Shown: positions 1-9,072 of the stretch, one piece after another
How positions within the stretch are numbered: the first letter of the stretch is position 1
How the letters are laid out: each line of letters begins with the position of its first letter
Notes under the pieces: model-generated
What the model saw: the letters and a program-made list of their open reading frames with translations, nothing else
Told to the model about the DNA's origin: nothing
Databases searched by the model: none
Translations under genes and position numbers: made by a program
Assembly (NCBI RefSeq): GCF_041154505.1
Contig: NZ_AP028672.1
Span: 4,380,501 to 4,444,500, forward strand
Reading direction: 5' to 3'
Length of the DNA stretch: 64,000 nt
From: Acidovorax sp. A79
GTDB taxonomy: Bacteria > Pseudomonadota > Gammaproteobacteria > Burkholderiales > Burkholderiaceae_C

Positions 1-369
1 CTGCAGCGCACCCGCCTGCTGCTGCACATTGTCGATCTGGCGCCCTTCGATGATGCGGTGGATCCTGTGGCCCAGGCCAAGGCCATCGTGAACGAGCTCA
101 AGAAATACGACCAGCAGCTGTACAACAAGCCGCGCTGGCTGGTGTTGAACAAGCTGGACATGGTGCCCACCGAAGAGCGGGAAACGCGGGTGAAGGACTT
201 CGTCAAGCGCTTCAAGTGGAAAGGGCCCGTCTTCGAGATTTCTGCCCTCACGCGCGAAGGCTGCGAGCCGCTGATCCATGCCATCTTCCGCCACGTGCAG
301 TCCGAGCAGCGGGTGGAGAACGAGCCGGTGGAGGTGGATCCCCGCTTTGCCGGAGATGCTCCGGCCTGA
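1..369 (+). CDS. obgE: GTPase ObgE/CgtA, C-terminal part (5' truncated by window)
   Basis: The open frame runs from base 1, so the start lies outside the window. The visible 122 residues are the end of an Obg-family GTPase, a ribosome-associated protein acting in 50S assembly and stress control. NKLD (in the stretch WLVLNKLDM) is the G4 guanine-specificity motif, and ISALTREG is the G5 SAK-like motif. The N-terminal glycine-rich Obg domain and the P-loop are not in view. Obg usually follows rplU-rpmA, which would lie to the left. The gene is followed by repeat copy 1 and proB in the same direction. Confidence 0.93.
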   Translation: MQRTRLLLHIVDLAPFDDAVDPVAQAKAIVNELKKYDQQLYNKPRWLVLNKLDMVPTEERETRVKDFVKRFKWKGPVFEISALTREGCEPLIHAIFRHVQSEQRVENEPVEVDPRFAGDAPA

Positions 370-397
370 TCCGCCGCAAAGCCTTTCTGGTTTGAGC

Positions 398-439
398 GCT
401 ATATTTTTAATAGCTATCGGCGCTTGATGGACAGGCGCT
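398..439 (+). repeat. Two-hairpin dispersed element, copy 1
   Basis: Hairpin A is GCTAT (398-402), a 7-nt loop, ATAGC (410-414). A 4-nt spacer TATC follows. Hairpin B is GGCGCTT (419-425), a 7-nt loop, AGGCGCT (433-439), with G-T wobbles at two pairs. The tail AGTGGCC follows. The copy lies between obgE and proB and ends one base before a possible GTG start for proB. Confidence 0.85.
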
Positions 440-461
440 AGTGGCCAAAAACACTAAAAAA

Positions 462-1604
462 ATGGTTTCCAGCGTATTGCGTGATGCCCGCCGCATCGTG
501 GTCAAGGTGGGTTCCAGTCTTGTGACCAATGAGGGGCGTGGCCTCGACGAAACCGCCATTGGTGAATGGAGCCGCCAGCTGGCGGCCCTGGTGCGTGGCG
601 ACGGCGGCGTACCCCGCGAGGTCGTGATGGTGTCCAGTGGTGCCATTGCCGAAGGCATGAAGCGCCTGGGCTGGACCACGCGGCCGCACGAAGTCCACGA
701 GTTGCAGGCCGCTGCCGCCGTCGGACAGATGGGACTGGCGCAGATGTACGAAACCAAACTGCGCGAGCAGGGCATGGGCAGCGCGCAGGTGTTGCTCACC
801 CATGCGGACCTGGCTGACCGCGAGCGCTACCTGAACGCGCGCTCGACCTTGCTCACGCTGCTGCGCCTTGGCGTGGTGCCGGTGATCAATGAGAACGACA
901 CCGTCGTGAACGACGAGATCAAGTTCGGCGACAACGACACGCTAGGTGCCCTGGTGGCCAATCTGGTGGAGGCCGATGCGCTGATCATCCTGACCGACCA
1001 GAAGGGGCTGTACACGGCCGATCCGCGCCGTGATGCATCGGCGCAGTTTGTCCACGAAGCCAAGGCGGGCGACCCGGCACTGGAGGCCATGGCCGGCGGC
1101 GCGGGTTCCAGCATCGGCAAGGGCGGCATGATCACCAAGATCCTGGCGGCCAAACGGGCTGCCGGCTCGGGGGCGTCCACCGTGATTGCCTGGGGGCGTG
1201 AATCCGACGTACTGGTCCGCCTCGTGCGGGGCGAGGCGCTGGGCACCTTGCTCGTGGCCCAGACGCAGAAGAAGCAGGCCCGCAAGCAGTGGATGGCCGA
1301 CCACCTGCAACTGCGGGGTTCGGTGGTGGTGGACGCCGGGGCGGCCGCCAAGGTGCGGGATGAAGGCAAGAGCCTGCTTCCCATCGGGATGACGGCGGTG
1401 GAGGGCGACTTCTCCCGTGGTGACGTGATTGCCGTGCGCGACGCCTCCGGCGCTGAAATTGCCCGCGGCCTGGCCAACTATGCGGCGGCCGAGGCGCGGA
1501 TGCTGTGCCGCAAGCCCTCGACGGAGTTCGAAAGGCTGCTGGGGTATGTTGCGGAGCCGGAGATGGTGCACCGCGACAATCTGGTGCTGGCTGCCACCAG
1601 CTGA
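462..1604 (+). CDS. proB: Glutamate 5-kinase
   Basis: Catalyses ATP-dependent phosphorylation of glutamate to glutamyl-5-phosphate, the first and feedback-regulated step of proline synthesis. The product is 380 residues with an N-terminal amino-acid kinase domain ([13 protein letters not shown] near the start, VINENDTV and FGDNDTLGA in the middle) followed by a C-terminal PUA domain, the usual proteobacterial form. I chose ATG at 462, giving the N terminus [11 protein letters not shown]. An in-frame GTG at 441 would add seven residues but lies in the conserved tail of repeat copy 1 and so may be incidental. Neither start has a good Shine-Dalgarno sequence. proA is not adjacent. Confidence 0.93.
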   Translation: MVSSVLRDARRIVVKVGSSLVTNEGRGLDETAIGEWSRQLAALVRGDGGVPREVVMVSSGAIAEGMKRLGWTTRPHEVHELQAAAAVGQMGLAQMYETKLREQGMGSAQVLLTHADLADRERYLNARSTLLTLLRLGVVPVINENDTVVNDEIKFGDNDTLGALVANLVEADALIILTDQKGLYTADPRRDASAQFVHEAKAGDPALEAMAGGAGSSIGKGGMITKILAAKRAAGSGASTVIAWGRESDVLVRLVRGEALGTLLVAQTQKKQARKQWMADHLQLRGSVVVDAGAAAKVRDEGKSLLPIGMTAVEGDFSRGDVIAVRDASGAEIARGLANYAAAEARMLCRKPSTEFERLLGYVAEPEMVHRDNLVLAATS

Positions 1605-1635
1605 TGGCCAAGTCCCAGGCCACTCGCACGCAGTC

Positions 1636-1663
1636 AAACGCCTGCTCTGTGCAGGCGTTTTTC
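1636..1663. terminator. Bidirectional intrinsic terminator between proB and rppH
   Basis: Perfect inverted repeat AAACGCCTGC (1636-1645) and GCAGGCGTTT (1651-1660) around a 5-nt loop. It is followed by Ts on the plus strand and flanked by the matching A-run for the minus strand. It sits between convergent proB and rppH, so it can serve both. Confidence 0.85.
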
Positions 1664-1685
1664 ATGGTGGCTGGCCACTGAAGGG

Positions 1686-2354
1686 CTAGCGCGGCGTGGT
1701 GACCGTGGGCAGGCCGTCCAGCTCCCCCGGCACACTGTTCTGCGGGTCGGGATCGAAGCTGGCGCCCGGAGGGAGCTCCATTCCCGGATTGATCAGCATG
1801 GACCCGGTCCGGAACATCGTGCCCGCGTGCTCCCCTTCGCGCGTGCGCATGCCGCTGCGCAGGTAGCGGTTGCGCTGCTCGTGGCGGGGCAGGTAGCGCG
1901 CCAGTTCCGTGAGGGCCATCTCATAGACGCCTCGCTTGAATTCGACCACCACGTCCAGAGGAACCCAGTAGTCGTTCCAGCGCCAGGCGTCGAATTCCGG
2001 GTGGTTGGTGGCACGGAGGTTCAGGTCCCAGTCGTGGCCCACCAGTTGAAGCAGATACCAGATTTGTTTCTGGCCTTTGTAGTGTCCGCGTGCATCGCGG
2101 CGGATGTACCGGTCAGGCACCTCATAGCGCAACCAGTCCCGGGTGCGGGCCACCACGCGCACGTGGTTGGGCAATAATCCCACTTCTTCATGCAGTTCAC
2201 GGAACATGGCCTGTTCGGGGGTTTCACCCCGGTCAATGCCGCCTTGCGGGAACTGCCAGCTGTGGGTGCGTATGCGCTTGCCCCAGAACACCTGGTTTTT
2301 CTGGTTGAGCAGGATGATGCCGACGTTCGGCCGAAAGCCGTCCCGGTCAAGCAT
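1686..2354 (-). CDS. rppH: RNA pyrophosphohydrolase (Nudix)
   Basis: Removes pyrophosphate from the 5' triphosphate end of mRNA, which triggers RNase E-dependent decay. The product is 222 residues. The Nudix box is complete and begins [11 protein letters not shown], with the REL-HEE-VG catalytic signature following. The family N terminus [13 protein letters not shown] fixes the start at 2354, although the frame remains open for 13 further codons upstream. The extended C-terminal tail after about residue 160 is common in betaproteobacterial RppH. It is divergent from proS, with 92 bp between the two starts, and convergent with proB. Confidence 0.95.
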   Translation of the reverse strand: MLDRDGFRPNVGIILLNQKNQVFWGKRIRTHSWQFPQGGIDRGETPEQAMFRELHEEVGLLPNHVRVVARTRDWLRYEVPDRYIRRDARGHYKGQKQIWYLLQLVGHDWDLNLRATNHPEFDAWRWNDYWVPLDVVVEFKRGVYEMALTELARYLPRHEQRNRYLRSGMRTREGEHAGTMFRTGSMLINPGMELPPGASFDPDPQNSVPGELDGLPTVTTPR

Positions 2355-2446
2355 AATCAAACCCCAAATTTTTAAACTATGTCCATTATGCACGGCGCCT
2401 AGCGTGCAGCAAGTGGGCTGCCCCGTTCTGCCCGAAATCGATTCCG

Positions 2447-4189
2447 ATGAAAGCCTCCCAATTCTTTATTTCCACCCTCAAGGAAGCTCCGGCGGATGCC
2501 GAAGTGGTCAGCCACAAACTCATGACGCGGGCGGGGCTGATCAAGAAGCTGGGCGCTGGCATCTACAACTACATGCCCATGGGGCTGCGGGTGATCCGCA
2601 AGGTCGAGGCCATCGTGCGCGAGGAGATGAACCGCGCGGGGGCCGTGGAGCTGACCATGCCCGTGGTGCAGCCGGCCGAGCTGTGGCAGGAAACGGGCCG
2701 TTTCGACAAGATGGGCCCCGAGTTGCTGCGCATCCAGGACCGCCATGGCCGCGATTTCGTGGTGCAGCCCACCAGCGAGGAAGTGATCACTGACATCGCG
2801 CGCCAGGAGCTCAAGAGCTACAAGCAGCTGCCCAAGAACTTCTACCAGATCCAGACCAAGTTCCGCGATGAGCGCCGCCCACGCTTTGGCCTCATGCGCG
2901 GGCGTGAATTCGTCATGAAGGACGCCTACAGCTTCGACCGCGACCAGGGGGCCGCCAAGGCCAGCTACCAGGTCATGGCACAGGCCTATCGCCGCATTTT
3001 TGACCGCTTTGGCCTGACCTACCGCGCCGTGGCGGCCGACAGCGGCGCCATCGGTGGCGACCTCTCCGAAGAGTTCCAGGTGATCGCCGCCACCGGCGAG
3101 GACGCCATCGTCTACTGCCCGGCGAGCGACTACGCCGCCAACATGGAAAAGGCCGAAGCCCTGGCCCCCGCCGGTCCACGCGGCGCTGCCACGCGGGCGC
3201 TGACCAAGACGGCCACGCCGGGCAAGAGCACCTGCGCCGACGTGGCAGAGCTGCTTGGCGTGCCACTGGCGACCACCGTGAAGTCGCTGGTCCTGGCCAC
3301 GGACGAAACCAATGAGGCGGGCGAGATCGTCAAGACCCAGGTCTGGCTGCTGCTGCTGCGCGGCGATCACGACATGAACGAGATCAAGGTGGCCAAGGTG
3401 CCGGGCATGGCGGGTTTCCGCTTTGCCACGCTCTCCGAAATCGAGGATCACTTTGGCTGCAAGCCCGGCTACCTGGGCCCCATCGGCCTGAAGAAGCCCC
3501 TCAAGATCGTGGTGGACCGCGAGGTGGCCGTCATGGCCGACTGGATCTGCGGCGCCAACGAGCCCGATTTCCACATCACCGGCGTCAACTGGGGCCGCGA
3601 CCTGCCCGAGTCCGATGCCGTGGCCGACCTGCGCAACGTGGTGGCGGGCGACCGCTCGCCGGACGGCAAGGGCGAACTGGCCATCGAGCGCGGCATCGAG
3701 GTGGGCCATGTGTTCTATCTGGGCACCAAGTACAGCAAGGACATGAACGCCACCTTCCTGGGTGACGACGGCAAGCCGGCCTTCTTCGAGATGGGCTGCT
3801 ATGGCATCGGCGTCACGCGCCTGCCCGCCGCCGCCATCGAGCAGAACCATGACGAGCGCGGCATCATCTGGCCCGACGCCATTGCTCCGTTCACCGTGGT
3901 CGTGTGCCCCGTCGGCATGGACCGCAGCGAGGCCGTCAAGGCCACGGCCGAATCGCTGTATGCGGACCTGCTGGCCGCGGGCGTGGACGTGATCCTGGAC
4001 GACCGTGGCGAGCGCCCTGGCGCCATGTTCGCCGATTGGGAGCTGATCGGCGTGCCGCACCGCGTGACCATCGGCGACAAGAGCCTCAAGGAGGGCGTGG
4101 TCGAATACCAGCATCGCCGTGACACGGCGGCCACCAAGGTGCCCACGGCAGACATCCTGGCCCACGTGAAGGGCCGCATGGCGGTATGA
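2447..4189 (+). CDS. proS: Prolyl-tRNA synthetase, bacterial type
   Basis: Charges tRNA(Pro) with proline. At 580 residues it has the bacterial (ProS type 1) layout: class II catalytic core at the N terminus ([29 protein letters not shown] covers motif 2), an inserted YbaK-like editing domain in the middle third, motif 3 (GCYGIGVTR), and the anticodon-binding domain at the C terminus. The start ATG gives the family N terminus [13 protein letters not shown]. The stop overlaps the next gene's start by 4 bp (ATGA), implying translational coupling to the lytic transglycosylase. Confidence 0.97.
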   Translation: MKASQFFISTLKEAPADAEVVSHKLMTRAGLIKKLGAGIYNYMPMGLRVIRKVEAIVREEMNRAGAVELTMPVVQPAELWQETGRFDKMGPELLRIQDRHGRDFVVQPTSEEVITDIARQELKSYKQLPKNFYQIQTKFRDERRPRFGLMRGREFVMKDAYSFDRDQGAAKASYQVMAQAYRRIFDRFGLTYRAVAADSGAIGGDLSEEFQVIAATGEDAIVYCPASDYAANMEKAEALAPAGPRGAATRALTKTATPGKSTCADVAELLGVPLATTVKSLVLATDETNEAGEIVKTQVWLLLLRGDHDMNEIKVAKVPGMAGFRFATLSEIEDHFGCKPGYLGPIGLKKPLKIVVDREVAVMADWICGANEPDFHITGVNWGRDLPESDAVADLRNVVAGDRSPDGKGELAIERGIEVGHVFYLGTKYSKDMNATFLGDDGKPAFFEMGCYGIGVTRLPAAAIEQNHDERGIIWPDAIAPFTVVVCPVGMDRSEAVKATAESLYADLLAAGVDVILDDRGERPGAMFADWELIGVPHRVTIGDKSLKEGVVEYQHRRDTAATKVPTADILAHVKGRMAV

Positions 4190-4875
4190 GCGAGGCGCGG
4201 CTGGCTTTGGCGGTAGGGGGGACGCCCGAGGGCGGCGGCCTGTCCCGCCGTGCATGCCTGGCCGCCCTGTCCGCCCCCGCGGCGTGGCTGGCGGCCCCTG
4301 CAGCGGCGCATGCGGGCGGCCAGCTCGAAGAGCCTCTGATGGACTCCGTGCGCACGGCGCTGAGCTCGGCCATTGCCAACCAGGCCCCGCCCGAACCCGA
4401 GTTCTTCACCACCGAGGCCCGCATCCACTACCTGCGCTGGCTGGGCACCATGAGCGACCGGCTGCGCCGCCGCAAACCCGAGTGGGAGATCCGGCGCGAC
4501 TTCCTGCAGACCGCCTGGTACGAATCCAAGCGCGCCGGGCTCGATGTCTCCCTGGTCCTGGGGCTGATCCAGGTCGAAAGCGCCTTCCGCAAGTTTGCCG
4601 TCTCCAGCGTGGGCGCTCGCGGCTACATGCAGGTCATGCCGTTCTGGACGCGCGTGATCGGCGACGGCGATGCGGGCAAGCTGTTCCATCTGCAGACCAA
4701 TCTGCGCTTTGGCTGCGTGATCCTTCGCCACTACATCGACCGGGAGCGGGGTGACCTGTTCATGGCGCTGGGCCGCTACAACGGCAGCCGTGGGCGCTCG
4801 CCCTACCCGGATGCGGTGTTTGGCGCCCAGCGCAACTGGCTGTTTGGCGAGAAGCCTCAGCTGCCCGCAGCCTGA
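4186..4875 (+). CDS. Lytic transglycosylase, SLT family
   Basis: Likely cleaves the MurNAc-GlcNAc bond of peptidoglycan in the periplasm. The product is 229 residues. After about 18 residues there is SRRACL followed by a hydrophobic Ala-rich stretch ending AAHA, resembling a Tat signal; a Sec signal is also possible. The SLT domain occupies about residues 115-215. GLIQVESAF carries the probable catalytic Glu, and [11 protein letters not shown] and GRYNGSRG are typical SLT blocks. It overlaps proS by 4 bp. Confidence 0.9.
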   Translation: MSEARLALAVGGTPEGGGLSRRACLAALSAPAAWLAAPAAAHAGGQLEEPLMDSVRTALSSAIANQAPPEPEFFTTEARIHYLRWLGTMSDRLRRRKPEWEIRRDFLQTAWYESKRAGLDVSLVLGLIQVESAFRKFAVSSVGARGYMQVMPFWTRVIGDGDAGKLFHLQTNLRFGCVILRHYIDRERGDLFMALGRYNGSRGRSPYPDAVFGAQRNWLFGEKPQLPAA

Positions 4876-4974
4876 AGCGGCCCCCTGCGGCGCCCGGCCT
4901 TGGTGCCGACGCAGCCCGGCGCCGGAGGACAGACCCGTGGAATCCGCGCAGCGGCCACCGATGCGGATACGGGT

Positions 4975-5016
4975 GCTCCTATTCCTATAGCTGCTGGCGC
5001 TTATGCTGAGGGCGTT
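4975..5016 (+). repeat. Two-hairpin dispersed element, copy 2 (degenerate)
   Basis: Arms GCTCC (4975-4979) and ATAGC (4987-4991) enclose a 7-nt loop. Spacer TGCT follows, then GGCGCTT (4996-5002), a 7-nt loop and GGGCGTT (5010-5016). Hairpin A keeps only three pairs, and hairpin B keeps pairing through G-T wobbles. The tail GGAGCCCGATTTGAT matches other copies. It lies between the convergent transglycosylase and CBS-protein genes. Confidence 0.7.
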
Positions 5017-5104
5017 GGAGCCCGATTTGATCCATGCTTTGGCAGGCCGCTGTGGCAGGCGCCGTGCCGCACCGGGCCCGACGGGCATGGCCGCGAAGGC
5101 ATCC

Positions 5105-6454
5105 CTACTTCACAGGCGCCGCGGTGCTGTCCGCCGGAGGGGGCGCGGCAGGGCTTTCCGCCTGGGGCGCACCCAGGCGGGACACCATCACCTGGTCGAT
5201 GCGGTAGCTGTCCACGTCCAGCACCTCGAACTTGTAGCCGCCCCAGCTCACGCTGTCCGTGCGGCGCGGTACGCGGCGCAGCATCACCATCAGGAAGCCG
5301 GCCAGCGTCTCGTATTCTTCCGCGTGGGGCAATTCGTCGAGCGACAGCGCATGCAGCACGTCTTCGATCGGCGTGACACCGTCGATGAGCCATGAATTCT
5401 CGTCGCGCCGCACGATCTGCTCTTCGTCCGCGGGGCCCACGAGGTCGCCCATCACCGTGCTCATCACGTCGTTCAGGGTCACCACGCCCACCACCAGGCT
5501 GTACTCGTTGACGATGACGGCAAAGTCCTCGTGCACCTGGCGGAACTGCTCCAGCACCTCCGAGAGGGTGAGCCGGTCGGGCACGATCAGCACCTTGCGC
5601 ACCAGGCTGTCGTCCGCCAGCGAGATGGGCTGGTTGTTCAGCACGCGCTGGAAGAGATCCTTCGCGTCCACGTAACCCACCACGTGGTCGATATCGCCCT
5701 CGCAGACGGGGTAGGTCGAAAACGGCTCGGCCGCGATGCGCAGGCGGATGACGGAGTCGGGCTCGTCGCGCAGGAAGAAGGCGATCCGGTCGCGGGGCGA
5801 CATGGCGCTGGACACCGTGCGCGTATCCAGCTCGAACACGTTGGTGATGACCTGCTGCTCGCGGGCCGCCAGCACCCCGGCGCGCGCGCCCGCCTCCATC
5901 ATCGCCAGGATGTCGTCCGAGGTGATGCGGTCATCGCGCAGGGACGACATGCCCAGCACCCGGAACAGCGCATCGGCCCCCCGGCTGTAGAACCACACCA
6001 CGGGGCGCAGCAGCGTCATGCACCAGGCCATGGGCTGCGCCAGCCGCACCACCAGGCGCTCCGGCTCGGCCATGCCCAGGCGCTTGGGAAACAGGTCGGC
6101 AAACAGGATGAACAGCGAGGTGATGACCAGGAACGACGCGAGGAAGCCGGCGGTCTGCGCGGTCGGCTCCGAAAACCACAGTCCGAACAATGCGCTGAAA
6201 TGGGGGCTCAGCGCTCCCTCGCCCACGATACCGCCGAGGATGGCCACGGCGTTCTGGCCCACCTGCACCACCGTGAAGTAGTCGCCGGGCTGCTCCTGCA
6301 TGCGCAGCACCCGGTCAGCGCGCGCGTCCCCCTCATCGGCCATCTGGCGCAAACGCAGGCGGCGCGCCGCCGCGAGCGAAATCTCGGCCATCGAAAAAAA
6401 GGCGCTGGCCGCGATGAGCAGGCCGATGATGAAAAGGCTTTGGGACAGGGTCAT
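5105..6454 (-). CDS. CNNM/CorC-type membrane protein with CBS domain pair
   Basis: A 449-residue inner-membrane protein of the DUF21-CBS-CorC_HlyC family. Such proteins are often labelled hemolysin-like and are implicated in Mg2+/Co2+ efflux. It starts with four hydrophobic DUF21 segments (about residues 1-190; MTLSQSLFIIGLLIAASAFF opens the first). A pair of CBS domains follows (about 210-335, around ARAGVLAAREQQVITNVFEL and PVCEGDIDHVVGYVDAKDLF). The C terminus is a CorC_HlyC transporter-associated domain containing WLIDGVTPIEDV and ETLAGFLM. ATG at 6454 is preferred because it begins at the first membrane helix. The exact substrate is not evident. Confidence 0.9.
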   Translation of the reverse strand: MTLSQSLFIIGLLIAASAFFSMAEISLAAARRLRLRQMADEGDARADRVLRMQEQPGDYFTVVQVGQNAVAILGGIVGEGALSPHFSALFGLWFSEPTAQTAGFLASFLVITSLFILFADLFPKRLGMAEPERLVVRLAQPMAWCMTLLRPVVWFYSRGADALFRVLGMSSLRDDRITSDDILAMMEAGARAGVLAAREQQVITNVFELDTRTVSSAMSPRDRIAFFLRDEPDSVIRLRIAAEPFSTYPVCEGDIDHVVGYVDAKDLFQRVLNNQPISLADDSLVRKVLIVPDRLTLSEVLEQFRQVHEDFAVIVNEYSLVVGVVTLNDVMSTVMGDLVGPADEEQIVRRDENSWLIDGVTPIEDVLHALSLDELPHAEEYETLAGFLMVMLRRVPRRTDSVSWGGYKFEVLDVDSYRIDQVMVSRLGAPQAESPAAPPPADSTAAPVK

Positions 6455-6614
6455 GGGACGGGCTACGGCGAAGGCGGGCAGGGCGCTGGGCAAGCCCCTT
6501 GGACAAGTGTAGCGGCCAGCCTGCCTGCCGCCCCAGTGCGCGCCCACGCTGCCGGGGCTGGAGGAGGCCCGCGCCGCGCGGGCGCCTTGGCCGACTTCAG
6601 CCGGCGTGCCCTGG

Positions 6615-7622
6615 CTACTGCATGAAACCCATGCGCCCCTTGGCGCTGGCGGCGCGCGGCAGGTCCGACACCTCCACGGTGCTGCGCTGCGCGAGCCGCG
6701 CGTTGCCGAAGCCGGTCATGAGCGCGCGGCGCATCTCGCGCGGCGGCATCTGGGCCAGCTGGTCCAGTACGTCCGGCGTGGGGTCGGGGTCGAGGCGCCG
6801 CCCCCAGTCATGCCCCGCGCGGATGCCGTGGTAGAGGTTCAGGGCGATGGTGCGGGCCTGTTCCTGGTTGGGCGGCTGCACCTGGTACACATTCATGCGG
6901 TTGAGGATGGGGTCGGGAATGCCCCGTTCATCATTGGCCGTGGTGATCCAGATGACCTGGCTCGCGTCGATGGGGATCTCGGCGAACTCGTCGGTGAAGC
7001 TCTGCGCCGTGTCGTGCTCCAGCAGGCTGTACAGCGCGCCCATGGGGTCGTACTGCGCATCGGTGCTGGCCTTGTCGATTTCGTCGACGACGATGACGGG
7101 ATTGGCGTATTCGCCCTCCACCAGGGCCTCGAACACCTTGCCCGGGCGCGCTCCCTTCCATTGCGCCGACGAGCCCGACAGCAGCCAGCCCGCGGTCATG
7201 GAGCTCATGGGCAGCAGGTTCATGCCGGTGCCCAGCAACTCGGCCAGATGGCGCGCGAAGTGGGTCTTGCCGATGCCGGGCGGGCCCAGCAGCAGCATGG
7301 GCGTGACCTCCAGGCCGTCGCTGCTGTCCTGCGCCAATGCCACGTGGCGCTTCACGTCGTCCAGCACCTCGGTGAAGTTGGGCAACTGCCCGTACAGGCT
7401 GGCCATGTCGGGGATGCCCGACGGCTTGACCTGAAAGCGCTCCGGGCCACGCTCCAGCATGCGTTCGTACACGGTGCGCAGGGTTTCGTATTCGCGCTGG
7501 TTGCCCGACTCCTGCAGCCGTGCGAGCTTGCGCTCGACATCGCCGGGGTGGAACACGCTGCGCATCTGGGCCACCGGCAGGCGCAGGGCCGGGGGCTGGG
7601 GAACAAGGCTATGGCTGGTCAT
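6615..7622 (-). CDS. Lon-like AAA+ ATPase lacking a protease domain
   Basis: A 335-residue soluble protein built around a single AAA+ module that resembles the ATPase of Lon. The Walker A motif GPPGIGKT spans about residues 113-120. The Lon-like stretch SSAQWKGARPGKVFEAL is near 151-167. Walker B is VIVVDEIDK near 176-184, and a sensor/arginine-finger region (TTANDERGIPDPILNR) follows. No Ser-Lys catalytic protease domain and no Lon N domain are present; the first 75 residues are charged and probably helical. It may act as a remodelling ATPase. Its substrate and partners are not indicated by the neighbours, the CBS protein and grxD. Confidence 0.85.
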   Translation of the reverse strand: MTSHSLVPQPPALRLPVAQMRSVFHPGDVERKLARLQESGNQREYETLRTVYERMLERGPERFQVKPSGIPDMASLYGQLPNFTEVLDDVKRHVALAQDSSDGLEVTPMLLLGPPGIGKTHFARHLAELLGTGMNLLPMSSMTAGWLLSGSSAQWKGARPGKVFEALVEGEYANPVIVVDEIDKASTDAQYDPMGALYSLLEHDTAQSFTDEFAEIPIDASQVIWITTANDERGIPDPILNRMNVYQVQPPNQEQARTIALNLYHGIRAGHDWGRRLDPDPTPDVLDQLAQMPPREMRRALMTGFGNARLAQRSTVEVSDLPRAASAKGRMGFMQ

Positions 7623-7726
7623 TGCATGCTCCTTCGTGATGTGAGGTCACGCAACCATTCAAGCACACAACATGCCCGCTTCAGCATCGGAAAAGCCCCC
7701 GAATGGTGCCGCTGTTGCGGCCAAGC

Positions 7727-7752
7727 AAAAGGCCGCCCGGTGGCGGCCTTTT
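7727..7752. terminator. Bidirectional intrinsic terminator downstream of grxD
   Basis: AAAAGGCCGCC (7727-7737), a 4-nt loop, and GGCGGCCTTTT (7742-7752) form a strong GC stem with A/T runs on both sides. It lies 28 bp beyond the grxD stop on the minus strand. Confidence 0.8.
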
Positions 7753-7779
7753 CGCAGGGGATGCGCCGGCGGGGCGCTG

Positions 7780-8103
7780 TCAGCCTTCGGTGCCCAGCAC
7801 CTGCTTGAGTTCGCCCGACTCGTACATCTCCATCATGATGTCCGAGCCGCCGATGAACTCGCCCTTCACGTACAGCTGAGGAATCGTGGGCCAGTTGCTG
7901 TAGTCCTTGATGCCCTGGCGGATTTCGTCGTCCTCGAGCACGTTGACGGTGACCACGGCTTTGGGGTCCACCCCGCAGGCCTTCAGGATCTGGATGGCGC
8001 GGCCCGAAAAGCCGCACATGGGGAAGCTGGCGCTGCCCTTCATGAACAGCAGGATGTCGCTGGATTTGACGAGGGCGTCGATGCGTTGCTGGGTGTCGCT
8101 CAT
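7780..8103 (-). CDS. grxD: Monothiol glutaredoxin Grx4-type
   Basis: A 107-residue monothiol glutaredoxin with the active-site CGFS motif at residues 30-33 (PMCGFSGRA) and the glutathione-binding segments WPTIPQLYVKGEF and GGSDIMMEM. This family carries and delivers [2Fe-2S] clusters, usually with BolA-type partners, and supports Fe-S protein maturation. The ATG at 8103 gives MSDTQQRID, the normal N terminus. The same reading frame continues far upstream, but only as a shadow of prmC. It is the last gene of the apparent hemA-prfA-prmC-grxD run. Confidence 0.95.
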   Translation of the reverse strand: MSDTQQRIDALVKSSDILLFMKGSASFPMCGFSGRAIQILKACGVDPKAVVTVNVLEDDEIRQGIKDYSNWPTIPQLYVKGEFIGGSDIMMEMYESGELKQVLGTEG

Positions 8104-8156
8104 GGGGATACTCCTTGAAAGAGGCGGGCGAGCCTCACCGGCCCGCGATGGGGGGA

Positions 8157-8999
8157 TTATTTCACTGTCGGCCACTGTCCGCCCGTGCAGCGCGCGATGC
8201 CGGCCAGATCGTTGCGGCTTTGCACCTGGATGAAACCGGTGGCGGCGAGCAGGGCCCGCACGGCGGGGGCCTGGTCGTGCCCGTGCTCCAGCAGCAGCCA
8301 GCCGCCGGGCCGCAGGTGCGCGGGGGCCTGGGCCACGATGGCGCGGATGTCGTCGAGCCCGTCGGCGCCGCTGGCCAATGCCTGCAGGGGCTCGTGCCTG
8401 AGCGCGGCCAGGTGCGGGTCGGCGCTGGCGATGTAGGGGGGGTTGGAGACGACGGCATCGAACAGGCCTGGCACGCCCGCCAGCCAGTTCGCTGGCTGGA
8501 ACTGCACGGCCAGGTCCAGGCGCCGGGCGTTGGCCTGCGCCACGGCCAGCGCATCGGCGCTCGCGTCCACCGCCAGCACCTGGGCGGTGGGGCGCTGGTG
8601 CTGCAGCGCCAGCGCGATGGCGCCGCTGCCGGTGCCCAGGTCCACGACGCGGGGGGCGGGCAACGGGGCCATCACCTCCAGCGCCCAGTCCACCAGCGTT
8701 TCGGTGTCGGGGCGCGGGTCCAGCACGCGCGCATCCACCTCCAGGGGCAGGCCGTAGAACTCCTTGCGGCCGGTGAGGTAGGCCACGGGCTCGCCCGCCA
8801 CGCGGCGCTGGCACAGGGCGATGAACCGGGCGTGCACGGCCTCGTCCAGCGCGTCCGTGTCGTGCGCCAGCAGCCAGGCGCGGCCGGCGTCGGGCCGGGC
8901 CAGGGCGTGCAGCAGCAGCAGTTGCGCATCGATGCGTTCCAGGCCCAGGGTGCGGGCCTGGGCCAAAGCCTGGGCCAGGGTGGGGGAGGTGTTGTTCAC
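8157..8999 (-). CDS. prmC: Release factor glutamine methyltransferase
   Basis: Methylates the Gln of the GGQ motif in peptide chain release factors using S-adenosylmethionine. The product is 280 residues with a helical N-terminal substrate-binding domain and a Rossmann methyltransferase domain (VVDLGTGSGAIALAL for SAM binding). The catalytic VVSNPPYI motif binds the glutamine side chain. The start is GTG at 8997-8999 and has no visible ribosome-binding site; its 5' flank is repeat copy 3. It lies downstream of its substrate gene prfA, the classical pairing. Confidence 0.95.
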   Translation of the reverse strand: MNNTSPTLAQALAQARTLGLERIDAQLLLLHALARPDAGRAWLLAHDTDALDEAVHARFIALCQRRVAGEPVAYLTGRKEFYGLPLEVDARVLDPRPDTETLVDWALEVMAPLPAPRVVDLGTGSGAIALALQHQRPTAQVLAVDASADALAVAQANARRLDLAVQFQPANWLAGVPGLFDAVVSNPPYIASADPHLAALRHEPLQALASGADGLDDIRAIVAQAPAHLRPGGWLLLEHGHDQAPAVRALLAATGFIQVQSRNDLAGIARCTGGQWPTVK

Positions 9000-9039
9000 T
9001 ACTATTTTGATAGCTACTGGCGCATGTCCATCAAGCGCC
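8998..9039 (+). repeat. Two-hairpin dispersed element, copy 3
   Basis: The arms of hairpin A (8998-9002 and 9010-9014) keep three central pairs around a 7-nt loop. Spacer TACT follows. Hairpin B is GGCGCAT (9019-9025), a 7-nt loop and AAGCGCC (9033-9039). The first and last stem bases are G and C where other copies have A and T, a paired change. The tail is AGAGGCCAGTTTGATTCAAAT. It fills the 73-bp prfA-prmC gap and touches the prmC GTG. Confidence 0.8.
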
Positions 9040-9072
9040 AGAGGCCAGTTTGATTCAAATTCTGGATGGAGA

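Noticed and set aside
2399..4255. 618-codon open frame antisense to proS
   Set aside because: It is the complementary-strand shadow of a highly conserved synthetase gene in GC-rich DNA; its His-rich, low-complexity sequence matches no family.
4876..4920. GC-rich stretch after the transglycosylase stop as another post-stop repeat
   Set aside because: It has some GCGGC/GCCCGG similarity but lacks the shared blocks of the other copies.
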